A DNA stretch of 64,000 nucleotides. It comes from Spirochaetota bacterium (GTDB lineage: Bacteria > Spirochaetota > UBA4802 > UB4802). Made by a program: the position numbers and the translations under genes. The notes under the pieces were generated by a model. It searched no databases, was not told the DNA's origin, and saw only the letters and a program-made list of their open reading frames with translations. The stretch spans positions 1-64,000 of the forward strand of contig JBFLZD010000004.1 of assembly GCA_040756435.1 (NCBI GenBank). Direction: 5' to 3'. Shown here piece by piece: positions 18,194 to 27,630 of this stretch (position 1 is the first letter of the stretch; each line of letters opens with the position of its first letter).

Positions 18194-19697
18194 GGGTTGC
18201 TGGTACGTCCTTTTGTTCTTCCTTGGGTTGTGGTTGAACGGTTACAGGAGTTTCGCGTTGCTTTTGAACTTCTATGTAGATGGGTTTTAGCAATTTGTCT
18301 TCCTTAACTTTATTAATGAAATTTGTATTGTAATAGTTGCTGGACACTATCTCTTTAACTTTTGAGGTATCATTGATAAAAGCGTAGCATTTGCAAAGAA
18401 TAAGCAAATCACTATCTTGTAGCCTGAATTTATTAAAATGAACTATCGCCTCATTGTATTGAGCAAGCATATAGAGGGAGCGTGCATAATTTAACGATAA
18501 AGATTCATCGCGGAGGTTTTCAGGAACAATGGTGGTAAGTTCTACTACCTTGGAATATTGCTTTGTTGAGTAATAATGCTGAGCTGTTATAATGAAGGCT
18601 TTAATATATTTGGCGGGGATTTCCTTCTGCTTTTGTCGGTATTGCATGTATACTTTTTCAAAATATTCATATGCTTTGTTGTCATTTTTGTTGTAAAAGA
18701 CAAGACCTAACTGATACAGTATTTCCGGGTTGTTGGAATCAATTTTATATGCTGACTGCAACGTTTGCAGGGCACCATCATAATCATTCTTTTGCATCTG
18801 AATGGCTGATAGCAATAAATACGGTGAAAGGTTGCCTTTTTTTGTAGATATAGCCTGCTGTAAAAAAGTTTCAGCTTTAGTATACTGGCCAATATTATAA
18901 TATGCAGTAGCAACTTTAAGCTGGCTGGAATATTTTATATCCTTATCAATAAACGCATATTCCAATGCCGCCTCAAATGCTGTTGCAGCTTCACTATAGC
19001 GTTTTTCCTGAAAATATATGTCACCAACAAGCAACTGGAGTTCACCGTAAAAAGGTATGCGGTATAAAATCTGATTAAAATTAGACAGGGCATCACGGTA
19101 CTGGTTTTGCGTGTAATAATACATGCCTATTTCAAATACCGGGGAAAGAAAGGAGCTATCAAGTATAATTGCCTGTCTGAAATGCTGTAATGCTAACGAA
19201 TAATCCTTTGATTTGCTATTAAGCCCTTCCTCATATTCTTTTTTTGCTTCTTCATTTTCGGTCCACATGAGTTTGTTAATCAAATTTTCCGCTTTGGTTT
19301 TTGCTGATGCTTCCCCCAACACCTCATAAAAATATTTGCAGGTTTTAATGGTTTTTGGAAAATCGGATCTGGATTCATAGATGACAATAAGGTTCCAGTA
19401 TGCTAAATTTCGGTATTTTGGCGTCATCTTGCGTTCAACTGCCTTTTCAAAATATTCAAGAGCAGTTGTAAGATTTCCATTGTTTTTCTCAATTTCACCA
19501 ACAAAGTAATAGGAATCGCCTCGGTCAGTTGCTTCAATATCCTTTAAAAAATTTTCTTTTGCTTTTTCCCAATTTTTATGGACATAATAGCGACATCCAG
19601 CTTCATAGTAGCTGTTAGCGTATGCAGGTGTAGCAAATGCAATCATTACGGGTAACAAAATGCAGAAAAATATGGCATATACAAAAGGATGTTTCAT
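18159..19697 (-). CDS. Secreted TPR-repeat protein, first gene of an ABC operon
   Basis: A 512-residue protein with a signal peptide (about 1-27, ending 'ATPAYA') and roughly ten tetratricopeptide units, for example 'AYYNIGQYTKAETFLQQAIS', 'SAIQMQKNDYDGALQTLQSA' and 'ILYQLGLVFYNKNDNKAYEY'. The C-terminus is a Pro/Gln/Glu-rich tail. It should lie in the periplasm or on the outer membrane. TPR proteins scaffold protein complexes; here its 3' end overlaps the permease gene by 35 bp, so it may stand in for, or recruit, a substrate-binding component. That role is speculation. An ACTATCGC octamer lies at 18442-18449. Confidence 0.75.
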   Translation of the reverse strand: MKHPFVYAIFFCILLPVMIAFATPAYANSYYEAGCRYYVHKNWEKAKENFLKDIEATDRGDSYYFVGEIEKNNGNLTTALEYFEKAVERKMTPKYRNLAYWNLIVIYESRSDFPKTIKTCKYFYEVLGEASAKTKAENLINKLMWTENEEAKKEYEEGLNSKSKDYSLALQHFRQAIILDSSFLSPVFEIGMYYYTQNQYRDALSNFNQILYRIPFYGELQLLVGDIYFQEKRYSEAATAFEAALEYAFIDKDIKYSSQLKVATAYYNIGQYTKAETFLQQAISTKKGNLSPYLLLSAIQMQKNDYDGALQTLQSAYKIDSNNPEILYQLGLVFYNKNDNKAYEYFEKVYMQYRQKQKEIPAKYIKAFIITAQHYYSTKQYSKVVELTTIVPENLRDESLSLNYARSLYMLAQYNEAIVHFNKFRLQDSDLLILCKCYAFINDTSKVKEIVSSNYYNTNFINKVKEDKLLKPIYIEVQKQRETPVTVQPQPKEEQKDVPATHENTTEPIYPQ

Positions 19698-19864
19698 AGT
19701 AAGTATCCTTGAAATAGCTTGTATACTAGCAATAATGTAAACTATATACTGTGTTTACTTTTGTGCATCTGGTTGCAACAAATAAGACGTTTATTCATTT
19801 CTTGAATGGTTTATACGTATAATTACTGCTGATAGTTATAAAATATGTCAATACATTAATTTAT

Positions 19865-21373
19865 ATGAACTCAGTCAGATCAACCACACATATTGCAATA
19901 GCAACGGCGTTAAGCAGAATATTAGGCTTTGTACGGGATATGGTTATCGCATGGATGTTTGGTGCGTCCTGGCAGATTGATGCATTCTTTGTTGCATTCA
20001 GGATTCCTAATCTGGTACGAAGACTGGTTGCTGAAGGGACATTATCATTGCCCCTGGTGTCCGTTATTATGAACTATCGCCACAAAGAAGAAAGAAAAAA
20101 AATAGCTAAGGAACTATCTTCATTATACATTGTGGCAGGGTTTCTTGTATCTGTTACAGGTATTGTTGCAGCGCCTGCCATTGCAAAAATTCTTGGTTTT
20201 GGATTTACTGCAAAAGTGTATAGTCTTTCTGTAGTGCTGCTACGCATCATGTTCATCTATTGCCTGTGTGCAAGCTTTGTTGCATATGCCATGGGTGTGC
20301 TAAACACTGAAGGGGTTTTCTTCATGCCTGCATTATCGCCACTATTGCTTAATGTGGGTATTATTCTTTTTTGTTTTATTGCATATCAGTATTCCAGTGT
20401 CATGTGGCTGGCAGCAGGTGTTGTGGCAGGTGGCATTATGCAATGCATGGTTGTTCTTATTCCATTATATAAAACTGGTGTGCGCCTGACTTTTGGTCAT
20501 ATACAGACAGTACACGCAAAAGTGCTGCGTATGATTGTAACCTCAGTGATGGGCGTTGCTGTATATCATATTAATGTGCTGGTTAACACCATGATGGCAT
20601 CAACGCTCAAGCAGGGTAGTGTTAGCTACCTGTATTATGCTGACAGGTTCATTGAGATAGTGAGTGGTGTGTTTATCATTTCAATGAGCAATGCGTTTCA
20701 TCCTGAGGTTTCACGGTTGTGGGCTATCAGGGATGCTGCACGCCTGCAGGCAACAATTACATCAATGCTACAGGCATCACTGTTTATTGCACTTCCTGCC
20801 AGTGTTGGTCTTATTGCAACGGGGAAGGTTATACTGGCAACATTCTTTGAGCATGGAAATTTCTATAGTTTTGAAACAGTCATGACGAATCAGGCGCTTG
20901 CATGTGCGGCTGTTGGTATCCCTGCGTTTGCGGTGGTTCGTATTCTTATGCCACTTTTTATTAGTATGAGGGCATCTGCATTTATTAATGCAATTTCAAC
21001 AGTTGCAATTGTTCTGAATGGGGTGCTTGGCTTTGTACTTATGCACACACGCCTTTTGCATGGAGGACTGGCACTTGCTAACAGCATTTCATTATATGGT
21101 GTGGCGATAGCTCTTGTGATAAGACTTTTGCATTCAATGAAGGTAAAAGTGGATAAAAAGCTTACTGTTACTTTGCTGCAGTATTGCATTGCTTCTGGAA
21201 TAATGGGGTTTTTACTGTATGTACTACAATCATTTTTCCCGTATGAGAAAGGTGTTGTATATACATTTGTGCTTGTTACACTGGGGATTGTGCTGTATGC
21301 TCTACTATGTAAAATTTTAAATCCTGATATGACATTACGTACAGTGATAGATGCTATTCGGAAAGATAGGTAA
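19865..21373 (+). CDS. murJ: Lipid II flippase MurJ
   Basis: Moves the lipid-linked peptidoglycan precursor across the inner membrane. The 502-residue protein has the MurJ/MviN N-terminal signature: 'LSRILGFVRDMVIAWMFG' followed by 'DAFFVAFRIPNLVRRLVAEG'. It has about 13-14 membrane segments. It is transcribed divergently from the TPR/ABC operon and converges with the transglutaminase gene, overlapping its 3' end by 20 bp. No Shine-Dalgarno is obvious before the ATG. Confidence 0.93.
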   Translation: MNSVRSTTHIAIATALSRILGFVRDMVIAWMFGASWQIDAFFVAFRIPNLVRRLVAEGTLSLPLVSVIMNYRHKEERKKIAKELSSLYIVAGFLVSVTGIVAAPAIAKILGFGFTAKVYSLSVVLLRIMFIYCLCASFVAYAMGVLNTEGVFFMPALSPLLLNVGIILFCFIAYQYSSVMWLAAGVVAGGIMQCMVVLIPLYKTGVRLTFGHIQTVHAKVLRMIVTSVMGVAVYHINVLVNTMMASTLKQGSVSYLYYADRFIEIVSGVFIISMSNAFHPEVSRLWAIRDAARLQATITSMLQASLFIALPASVGLIATGKVILATFFEHGNFYSFETVMTNQALACAAVGIPAFAVVRILMPLFISMRASAFINAISTVAIVLNGVLGFVLMHTRLLHGGLALANSISLYGVAIALVIRLLHSMKVKVDKKLTVTLLQYCIASGIMGFLLYVLQSFFPYEKGVVYTFVLVTLGIVLYALLCKILNPDMTLRTVIDAIRKDR

Positions 21374-22133
21374 CTTTTAGATTCTGGATGTTAGCCATGG
21401 CTTCTAAAAATTCAAGAGGCATTTCCGTTTCAAGCGAATGATATGCCAGAGCTATATAGATGTTTGTTTTCTTATTCCCCGGACGGGTGGCATCCACAAG
21501 AAACCATGTGTTGTTATAAAAGGCTTCAGCCCACATGTGAAATACACATACATCTTTTTTGCCTGCATATTCTTTTACTGCTATCATGCCAACCACTGCC
21601 CGTGCTGGAATGTGTAGTGCTCTTAGTAGTGCAATTGTAGCAATTGCATGTTCGGTGCAATCGCCTTTTTTTAATTCAAAGATTGCAGGAGCAGGTATAA
21701 TAGGGATCCCTTCAGTTTTGGTTTCTATTGCATTATAAACTAGCTCTTCAGCTTCTGTTATGGGATTGTGGCTTGTGGCAATTGCTTTTGCATGCTGTAC
21801 AACGACAGGGTTACTTAGTTGCAATAATCGCGTGTCTTTTAAATCATTTTCTATAGGCTTTTGCTTAAAATCTTTATTTCTGCCAGATGCAATGATGTAT
21901 GCATATGAGGTATTCTTATTTCTTGAAGAAAGAATTTTTTGAAATGGTGTCTGGGTTATGGTAAAGGCTTCATCGGATGACACCATGAAAAGGGATATGT
22001 TCTCCTCCCATAATTTACTGGTTATATTGGTAATGGGAACTGTTGAAAGGCTAGCGGGCATTGGTTGCGAATACAGGTATAGTAAGTATCCACATACAAT
22101 ACCAGCAATACCAATGGCATATATTTTTTTCAT
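21354..22133 (-). CDS. Transglutaminase-like protein with N-terminal membrane anchor
   Basis: A 259-residue protein with an N-terminal hydrophobic segment (about 4-21) and a transglutaminase-like cysteine-protease fold. The triad is visible as Cys in 'KKGDCTEHA', His in 'VFHMWAEAF' and Asp in 'FLVDATRP'. Such domains act as proteases or amide-forming enzymes outside the cytoplasm; the substrate is unknown. It starts 2 bp after the gene at 22136, so the two are one operon. Confidence 0.8.
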   Translation of the reverse strand: MKKIYAIGIAGIVCGYLLYLYSQPMPASLSTVPITNITSKLWEENISLFMVSSDEAFTITQTPFQKILSSRNKNTSYAYIIASGRNKDFKQKPIENDLKDTRLLQLSNPVVVQHAKAIATSHNPITEAEELVYNAIETKTEGIPIIPAPAIFELKKGDCTEHAIATIALLRALHIPARAVVGMIAVKEYAGKKDVCVFHMWAEAFYNNTWFLVDATRPGNKKTNIYIALAYHSLETEMPLEFLEAMANIQNLKVTYLSE

Positions 22134-22135
22134 GA

Positions 22136-22825
22136 TCAGTCCTTACGAATAATTTCAAGCTGCATATTTAACATTTTTATAGAACTTTTTAACACAACAC
22201 CGTTTTCATCAAGATACACAATAATATTTTTAATTTTGCCAATGCTCTGCTCAATTTTCCATGCTTTATACAGTACACTGTTAACTGAAATTGTTTCAGT
22301 GCCTGTAAGTTTTATGGTTACCGGAATCACAGCTTCTCGTTCTATTGAAGGATCATAAACGTTATGGGTGATCTGTAAACCTTTTTTGAATTTATTCTGT
22401 ATCAGCATATACAGAAAATAATTTCCATCAAGAACATAGTCCTGGTCCAGTGTTATGATACTTTTCATGGTATTTTCAGTTAAGGTAATGGTGCGGCCAT
22501 TGCACTGTGCAATGATATCCAATTTTTGTTCGGTGTTTGTTTGTTTTATATAGGTGTGTTTTTCAAGTTTTACTGGTTTACAGTCTAAGGTTTCAACAAT
22601 GGTATCCTGTGACTGGGTGGTGCCATTTCCCATTGTCAAATCAAAGCGATATATATACTGGTTGTCTTCAATGGTGTTCTGGATAGTGGCTTTCCCCATT
22701 TCAACACCGTTGACAAGAAGATCATACTGCCATGTGCCTACTGGAATTGTACCGGGTGCATGTGCAGAACACGCACAAACTGAAATAAACATGGTAATGA
22801 GTATTGCTGGTGTTAACTTTTTCAT
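22136..22825 (-). CDS. Secreted protein of unknown function
   Basis: A 229-residue protein with a signal sequence ('MKKLTPAILITMFISVCACSAHA'-type start, shown by its 'ISVCACSAHA' end). This could be cleaved by signal peptidase I or lipidated at one of the cysteines near position 18-20. The rest is beta-rich ('GTWQYDLLVNGVEMGKATIQ', 'VVLKSSIKMLNMQLEIIRK') and resembles the general form of DUF3108-type periplasmic proteins. I do not recognise the family with certainty. It is followed by the transglutaminase-like gene. Confidence 0.6.
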   Translation of the reverse strand: MKKLTPAILITMFISVCACSAHAPGTIPVGTWQYDLLVNGVEMGKATIQNTIEDNQYIYRFDLTMGNGTTQSQDTIVETLDCKPVKLEKHTYIKQTNTEQKLDIIAQCNGRTITLTENTMKSIITLDQDYVLDGNYFLYMLIQNKFKKGLQITHNVYDPSIEREAVIPVTIKLTGTETISVNSVLYKAWKIEQSIGKIKNIIVYLDENGVVLKSSIKMLNMQLEIIRKD

Positions 22826-23001
22826 AACCTTACTGTACTCCTGCGAAAATAGAAGTTAGAAACCATAAACCATCCTCAAAAATCCTAACCAGTGTGGATA
22901 ACGAAGGATCTTGTAGCTTTAATAATGACAATACTACATCATTTTCATACATTATGGCAATGATAATGTTATTAGCAGCAACTCCTATACTTAAAAATAT
23001 A

Positions 23002-24438
23002 CTATCTCACAAAGTGTTGATAACAATATTCAATACGCTTTATAAAACGCTGGTAGCCCAGCAATGGAAGTATTTTATCAAGCTCAGGGCCATGTAATCT
23101 GCCGGTTACCATGGCTCTGAACGGCATAAAAAGCATCTTTCCTTTTAGTCCTGTTTTCTGCTTTATTGTGTTGAGTGTTTCCGTACTGTAATTGTGTTCA
23201 TTGATAGTTGAGTGAATAAGTTCATATGCAGTCTGGATAACTGTCTTAGCTTCCGGTGTTGCTAACATATTTTCAGCATCTTCCTCAAATTCAGCTTTAT
23301 CACCAAAGAAGATTGAAATCTCCTTAACAATATCTGAAGCTATCTCACAATTGCCTCTAACCGTATCAACAACATGAGTAAGCCATTCGTTTTTGCTTAC
23401 AGCAGGATATGCTTTTTCAATATAAGGATAAAACAGCTCAAATGCTGTATCAAAAGGAAGATTACGCAAATATACCGAATTCATCCATTTCAGTTTCTGA
23501 AAATCAAAGATAGCAGAACTCTTTCCAATTTTAGAAAGCTCAAATTCGGCAATAAGCTTTTCTACAGGTACTATCTCATCACCTGATTCTAACGTCCAGC
23601 CCAGTAAAGCTAAGTAATTGAATAAGGCCTGGGGTAAATAACCCTGTTCACGGTACACTGCAACGGACGTAATACCATGGCGCTTTGATAGTTTAGTGCG
23701 ATCTGGCCCCAGTAGCAGTGGCATGTGTGCATAGATAGGTACCGGTAGTCCTAACGCCATGGCAATGAGCATCTGCTTTGGTGTATTGGGTAGGTGGTCT
23801 TCGCCGCGAATAACATGGGTCACATTCATTAAGGTATCATCAATTATGACGATATAATTGTACACAGGAACACCATCTGAACGAACTATGATAAAATCAC
23901 CGCCAATATTTTCACTGTTGAAAATAACATTGCCTTTTATCTGGTCATCTATTGAAAGAGTAATTCCCTCCTTAACCTTGAAACGCACAGTGGGTTTTCT
24001 TCCCTGATTTTCAAAAGCCTTTTTTTGTTCAAGGGTCAGGTTTCTACATGTTCCAGGATATACAAATGGTTTATTTTCTTGTGCAGCTTTCTGGCGCTGT
24101 GCGTCCAGTTCTTCCTGGGTACAATAGCAATGATATGCATGGCCACCTTTCAGTAGCTTCTCAGTATATTCGCGGTAAATATCAAAACGTTCGGATTGCC
24201 TATAAGGGCCATACTTCCCTCCACAATCAGGACCTTCGTCCCACTGCATGCCAAGCCACGTAAGGTCATTGAGAATAGACTCTTCAGATTCCCTGGTGCT
24301 GCGTTCCATATCAGTATCTTCAATTCTAAGAATATAGGTGGCATTATATTTTTTCTTGAATAGAAAGTTTAGTACTGCAGTTCTGGCATTGCCTACATGT
24401 AAAAATCCTGTTGGGCTGGGTGCAAATCGTACGCGCAT
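23002..24438 (-). CDS. gltX: Glutamyl-tRNA synthetase
   Basis: Charges tRNA with glutamate. The 478-residue class I synthetase has the HIGH-type motif 'FAPSPTGFLHVGNART' at its N-terminus and the KMSKS-type 'KLSKRHG' about residue 245, with a normal anticodon-binding domain after it. The ATG at 24438 is chosen because AGGAGA lies 8 bp upstream and the protein then begins 'MRVRFAPSPTG'; an upstream in-frame ATG at 24528 would add 30 unrelated residues. No gatB or gatC lies next to it. Confidence 0.95.
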   Translation of the reverse strand: MRVRFAPSPTGFLHVGNARTAVLNFLFKKKYNATYILRIEDTDMERSTRESEESILNDLTWLGMQWDEGPDCGGKYGPYRQSERFDIYREYTEKLLKGGHAYHCYCTQEELDAQRQKAAQENKPFVYPGTCRNLTLEQKKAFENQGRKPTVRFKVKEGITLSIDDQIKGNVIFNSENIGGDFIIVRSDGVPVYNYIVIIDDTLMNVTHVIRGEDHLPNTPKQMLIAMALGLPVPIYAHMPLLLGPDRTKLSKRHGITSVAVYREQGYLPQALFNYLALLGWTLESGDEIVPVEKLIAEFELSKIGKSSAIFDFQKLKWMNSVYLRNLPFDTAFELFYPYIEKAYPAVSKNEWLTHVVDTVRGNCEIASDIVKEISIFFGDKAEFEEDAENMLATPEAKTVIQTAYELIHSTINEHNYSTETLNTIKQKTGLKGKMLFMPFRAMVTGRLHGPELDKILPLLGYQRFIKRIEYCYQHFVR

Positions 24439-24466
24439 GATTATGTTCTCCTGTATGGGTAAAAAA

Positions 24467-24700
24467 TTAATAGTCGTATGTATGTACCGAAGGTGTTCCG
24501 GTAACAATTTCTTTTGTGTCCCGTTCAACCCGTTTCAGTAATGCTTTTATTTTATCCACAACATCATCTTCAAACAATATTTTACCGCACCGGTTGCATT
24601 TATAGGCCGGGATATCTTCTATGACTAAATAAAAATGCTGTCCACTGACACTATACGAGCTTCGTCCTTCTGTTAATATACCACCGCATGAGCATTCCAT
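24467..24700 (-). CDS. YgiT-type zinc-finger protein
   Basis: A 77-residue protein with two Cys pairs ('CSCGG' and 'CNRCG') and the 'YxxxIEDIPAYKCNRCGK' pattern of YgiT/MqsA-type zinc-finger domains. In other genomes these are often antitoxins paired with a DUF4258 toxin. No such partner is adjacent here, and the DNA-binding helix-turn-helix of full MqsA is absent. It lies 28 bp upstream of gltX in the same direction. Confidence 0.7.
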   Translation of the reverse strand: MECSCGGILTEGRSSYSVSGQHFYLVIEDIPAYKCNRCGKILFEDDVVDKIKALLKRVERDTKEIVTGTPSVHTYDY

Positions 24701-24879
24701 AGGTACCTCACAGTAATATACATCAATGTAACACTCTATTTGTCAAGATTCTAATGGAAATTATAAAAAAGCAAAGAAAATATTAATTGGGGCGATAGTT
24801 ACTGTTAAGGATAGTGTTGATACTACAATGACTTAATCCCTTCAGGAATTAAACAACAATTGGTTTTATATTAATTTTT

Positions 24880-24964
24880 CACTAATTATTCCTAAATGAG
24901 GAAATTTGAATAAAATATAAAGTAGTGTACACCCCCGCCGCCGAAGGCTGCGGGGGTGTACACT
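24880..24964. terminator. GC-rich hairpin with conserved A/T-rich flank; likely terminator of the kamA operon
   Basis: AGTGTACACCCCCGC (24924-24938) is perfectly inverted at 24950-24964. An inner GCC/GGC pair leaves a GAA loop, so the whole 41 nt fold into one hairpin. Read on the minus strand it follows the GNAT stop (24984) and is followed by a T-rich run, as a terminator should be. The flank 24880-24923 is shared with the repeat at 95-170. The rest of 24701-24983 holds an octamer at 24792-24799 and no gene. Confidence 0.75.
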
Positions 24965-24983
24965 ATATTCATTATGAAATTTT

Positions 24984-25496
24984 TTAAGGAATTATTGTTG
25001 TTAATTTTTTATAAAACACAAGTTTATCATCACCATCAGCATAAAAATCCTTAAATACTGCGCTAATAGTGTATCCAGCTTTCAGATAGAATGAATGTGT
25101 GGGTTCATACTGTTTTCTGCCAGAGGTTTCTATATAAAAATGTTTACCATCATGCCTTACTGTTTTTTCTTCTGCTTTTGACAGCAATGAATATCCAATA
25201 CCGTTACCCTGGAAATCAGGATGCACCGCAATCCAGTACACATCCCATGAGGCTTTGGTCAATGGTATTTTACCGTAGCATATATATCCAACGACAGTAG
25301 TTTGGTATTCAGCAAAAATAAATTCATAACTTGAGCTATCAGGATAGTTTATTTTTTCGTTAATGAGTTCTAGCGCAATATCCACCTCTTCGGGATAAAA
25401 AAAACCGGTTGCGTCAAGAATTGATACTATTGCCTCACAATCGGTATGAATTGGGTAATCCCTGTACTGAATTTGGTTTTTAATTAAATGCTTCAT
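24984..25496 (-). CDS. GNAT-family N-acetyltransferase
   Basis: The 170-residue protein has the acetyl-CoA-binding motif A 'IAVHPDFQGNGIGYSLL' and a typical GNAT C-terminus ('SFYLKAGYTISAVFKDFY'). The start at 25496 overlaps the upstream ATP-grasp gene by 17 bp; a longer frame to 25550 would add an unrelated hydrophobic leader. As the last gene behind a lysine 2,3-aminomutase homologue it could acetylate beta-lysine or a beta-lysyl conjugate, comparable to AblB, which is larger. That substrate is inferred from context. Confidence 0.8.
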   Translation of the reverse strand: MKHLIKNQIQYRDYPIHTDCEAIVSILDATGFFYPEEVDIALELINEKINYPDSSSYEFIFAEYQTTVVGYICYGKIPLTKASWDVYWIAVHPDFQGNGIGYSLLSKAEEKTVRHDGKHFYIETSGRKQYEPTHSFYLKAGYTISAVFKDFYADGDDKLVFYKKLTTIIP

Positions 25497-26487
25497 CTGC
25501 TTCACATATATATTTTTTTGAAATAACAGGATGTTTAATAATAATATCAAGTGCCTGAGAAAAGCTTAAACCGTATTCCCTGACTGCGGCCATAAATCCG
25601 CTGTAAATTGATATGCAGGGGTTAGCGTTAACTTCAAGCACAAAGACTTCATTGTTTTTGACCCTGAAATCAATGCGTGCATAGCCATTTAATTTGAAGA
25701 TATCCCATAATTGTAATGATATTCTGTCAATTTCATCCAGTATTGGCCTGTCTTCCTGGGTAAATGAAAAGCTTCGGTTTGTATTTTCGTAGGCAAATGA
25801 GTCATGAACCCATTTTGCTTCATAATCTACAATTTTATACTTATCAGGGGGATAATTATCAAAATGAATTTCGGCATGAGGAAGTATCTGCACTCCATCA
25901 TCGGTTAAAAGAAGTGAAATATTAAACTCCCTTCCATCAATATATTCCTCGGCAAATAGATTGGGTGAAGAAACAAGCTTTTCTTTTAGAGTATTGAAAT
26001 CACTGCGGGATTGTACCTGAACAATTGAATCCTGGGTAATATTAATGGATGCATGCGTATTATATGGTTTGATAATATAAATGCCATTCAGGGTTTCATG
26101 ATACTCACTGTCACCGGTAATATATGAAGGGGTTGGAATACCATGTTGCATCATGAGTTTTTTACTTTCAAGCTTGTGGCAACTTAGTGCAATGGCATGT
26201 GAACCTGAACCGGTAAACGGAATGCCATACTGCTCAAGCATAAAAGGGGCTAAAAACATCAGGTCGTCACGCCCAAACAAACTTTCACACAGATTAAATA
26301 CAATGCACCTGCTTTGTAAAAGCTCCTGCAATGACAAAAGGTCTAAATGTGATTGTATTGCACGGGAACCTACTGTGTAACCCATCTGGATAAAAATTTC
26401 AGCAAGTTCATCTCGCTGCTCCAGTACATCCTTTTCATCCAACGGAGCATTATCAGGTACATACTGGTGAATAAAGATTATCTCCAT
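25480..26487 (-). CDS. ATP-grasp ligase, D-Ala-D-Ala ligase-like (second of two)
   Basis: A 335-residue ATP-grasp protein. Visible are an N-terminal domain with 'FNLCESLFGRDDLMFLAPFMLEQYGIPFTGS'-type features (short pieces 'FNLCESLFG', 'YGIPFTGSGS'), the ATP-grasp 'FAEEYIDGREFNIS', and the Mg-binding 'ARIDFRVKN' and 'VLEVNANPCIS'. The family joins a carboxylate to an amine at the cost of ATP. The start at 26487 gives 'MEIIFIHQYVP'; a start at 26526 is possible. It lies 108 bp after its paralogue, with an inverted repeat (ACACACC/GGTGTGT) in the gap. Confidence 0.8.
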   Translation of the reverse strand: MEIIFIHQYVPDNAPLDEKDVLEQRDELAEIFIQMGYTVGSRAIQSHLDLLSLQELLQSRCIVFNLCESLFGRDDLMFLAPFMLEQYGIPFTGSGSHAIALSCHKLESKKLMMQHGIPTPSYITGDSEYHETLNGIYIIKPYNTHASINITQDSIVQVQSRSDFNTLKEKLVSSPNLFAEEYIDGREFNISLLLTDDGVQILPHAEIHFDNYPPDKYKIVDYEAKWVHDSFAYENTNRSFSFTQEDRPILDEIDRISLQLWDIFKLNGYARIDFRVKNNEVFVLEVNANPCISIYSGFMAAVREYGLSFSQALDIIIKHPVISKKYICEADEAFN

Positions 26488-26595
26488 GATGCCAACTTTA
26501 TTAAAGTTTAATGTATAATTACACACCAGTGACTCAGGGTGGGTGTGTTACACTGTCTGATACAAATTTTTTATGTTATTGTATTTGTGCAACTA

Positions 26596-27630
26596 TTATT
26601 TTATGATAAATGAAGATAATTTTTTGGGAGCATTACCTATCAGATAGTAGCGTGTTAATGCATTATGCATGATGGTTGCAATTAACTGCTGATATGATAT
26701 GTTAACTTTAGAGCATATTATTGGGAGGTCGGAGTGTGTGGGGTGAAGCCCAGCAAGGGGGTTTACTTCAAGAAAATGTGGATTGCCGGAACTATCGCAC
26801 TTAATGTCCACCCGCCCTGCATCACGGCAGCCTAATGCTTTCCATGCCTCAAGTGCAACATGGGCTGACTTTTGTGCTGCGGTATCATCTACAAGCCTGT
26901 ATTCCACACGTTCTTCACATCGTTCCTTATTGATGAAGGAATACACATCCTTTTCGGCATTATCCAGTAAAATGATTTCTATAGTTCCGATAGCTTTAGC
27001 AGTATTGCCGCTACCAACTATCCCCACAGTAAATTCTCTTCCGGGGAGGTATTCTTCTACCAGAACTGGCTGTTTATACTTTTCAAGCAATAGTATACAG
27101 GTTGATTCAAGCTCACCGGCATCACGGATAACTGAAGCAGCAGTAATGCCTTTTCCGGTTCCCTCAGCGTATGGTTTTGCAAATAATGGGTAGGTAAGGG
27201 AACAGCGTTTTATGTCTTCAATACCGGTAACAAGCACAAATGGGGGTGTGGGGATATTACTGTCGCGTACTATCTGTTTTGTCATGGCTTTGTTCAAGGT
27301 AAGTGCCAGCACCAGTGGATCGGAAAAGGTGTAGGGTATGGCGTATGCATCCAGCAGTGCGGGGATCTGGGCTTCACGGCCAATACCGTGCATTCCTTCA
27401 GCTATATTGAATACTATATCCCAGCGTTGACCACTGGCAAGGCGTGAAACAAGATGTTTGATGTGGCCAATTCTTTCAGTGGTAAAACCTAATTGCTGCA
27501 GCGTGGTATCAATAGCATTAATAGTTTCTATACTATCAAATTCCGCAATAGTTTCATCATCATAACCCATTGCCCGGTAATCGTCGCGTAAGTCATAGGT
27601 AATGCCAACACGCATGGCTTTGCTGATCAT
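26596..27630 (-). CDS. ATP-grasp ligase, D-Ala-D-Ala ligase-like (first of two)
   Basis: A 344-residue ATP-grasp protein with 'FNIAEGMHGIGREAQIPALLDAYAIPYTFSD' character (short pieces 'FNIAEGMHGIGREAQ', 'PYTFSDPLVLALTLNK'), the grasp segment 'VEEYLPGREFTVGIVG', and the metal-binding 'GRVDIKCD' and 'LEVNPLAGLHPTHSDLP'. A genuine Ddl is encoded elsewhere in the window (50231), so this protein and its paralogue probably serve another pathway. Its start overlaps the kamA stop in an ATGA, so the two are translationally coupled. Confidence 0.82.
   Translation of the reverse strand: MISKAMRVGITYDLRDDYRAMGYDDETIAEFDSIETINAIDTTLQQLGFTTERIGHIKHLVSRLASGQRWDIVFNIAEGMHGIGREAQIPALLDAYAIPYTFSDPLVLALTLNKAMTKQIVRDSNIPTPPFVLVTGIEDIKRCSLTYPLFAKPYAEGTGKGITAASVIRDAGELESTCILLLEKYKQPVLVEEYLPGREFTVGIVGSGNTAKAIGTIEIILLDNAEKDVYSFINKERCEERVEYRLVDDTAAQKSAHVALEAWKALGCRDAGRVDIKCDSSGNPHFLEVNPLAGLHPTHSDLPIICSKVNISYQQLIATIMHNALTRYYLIGNAPKKLSSFIIK

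Noticed and set aside
24467-24700. Toxin-antitoxin pair with the YgiT-type protein
   Set aside because: No small toxin-like gene lies on either side; only the zinc-finger protein is present.
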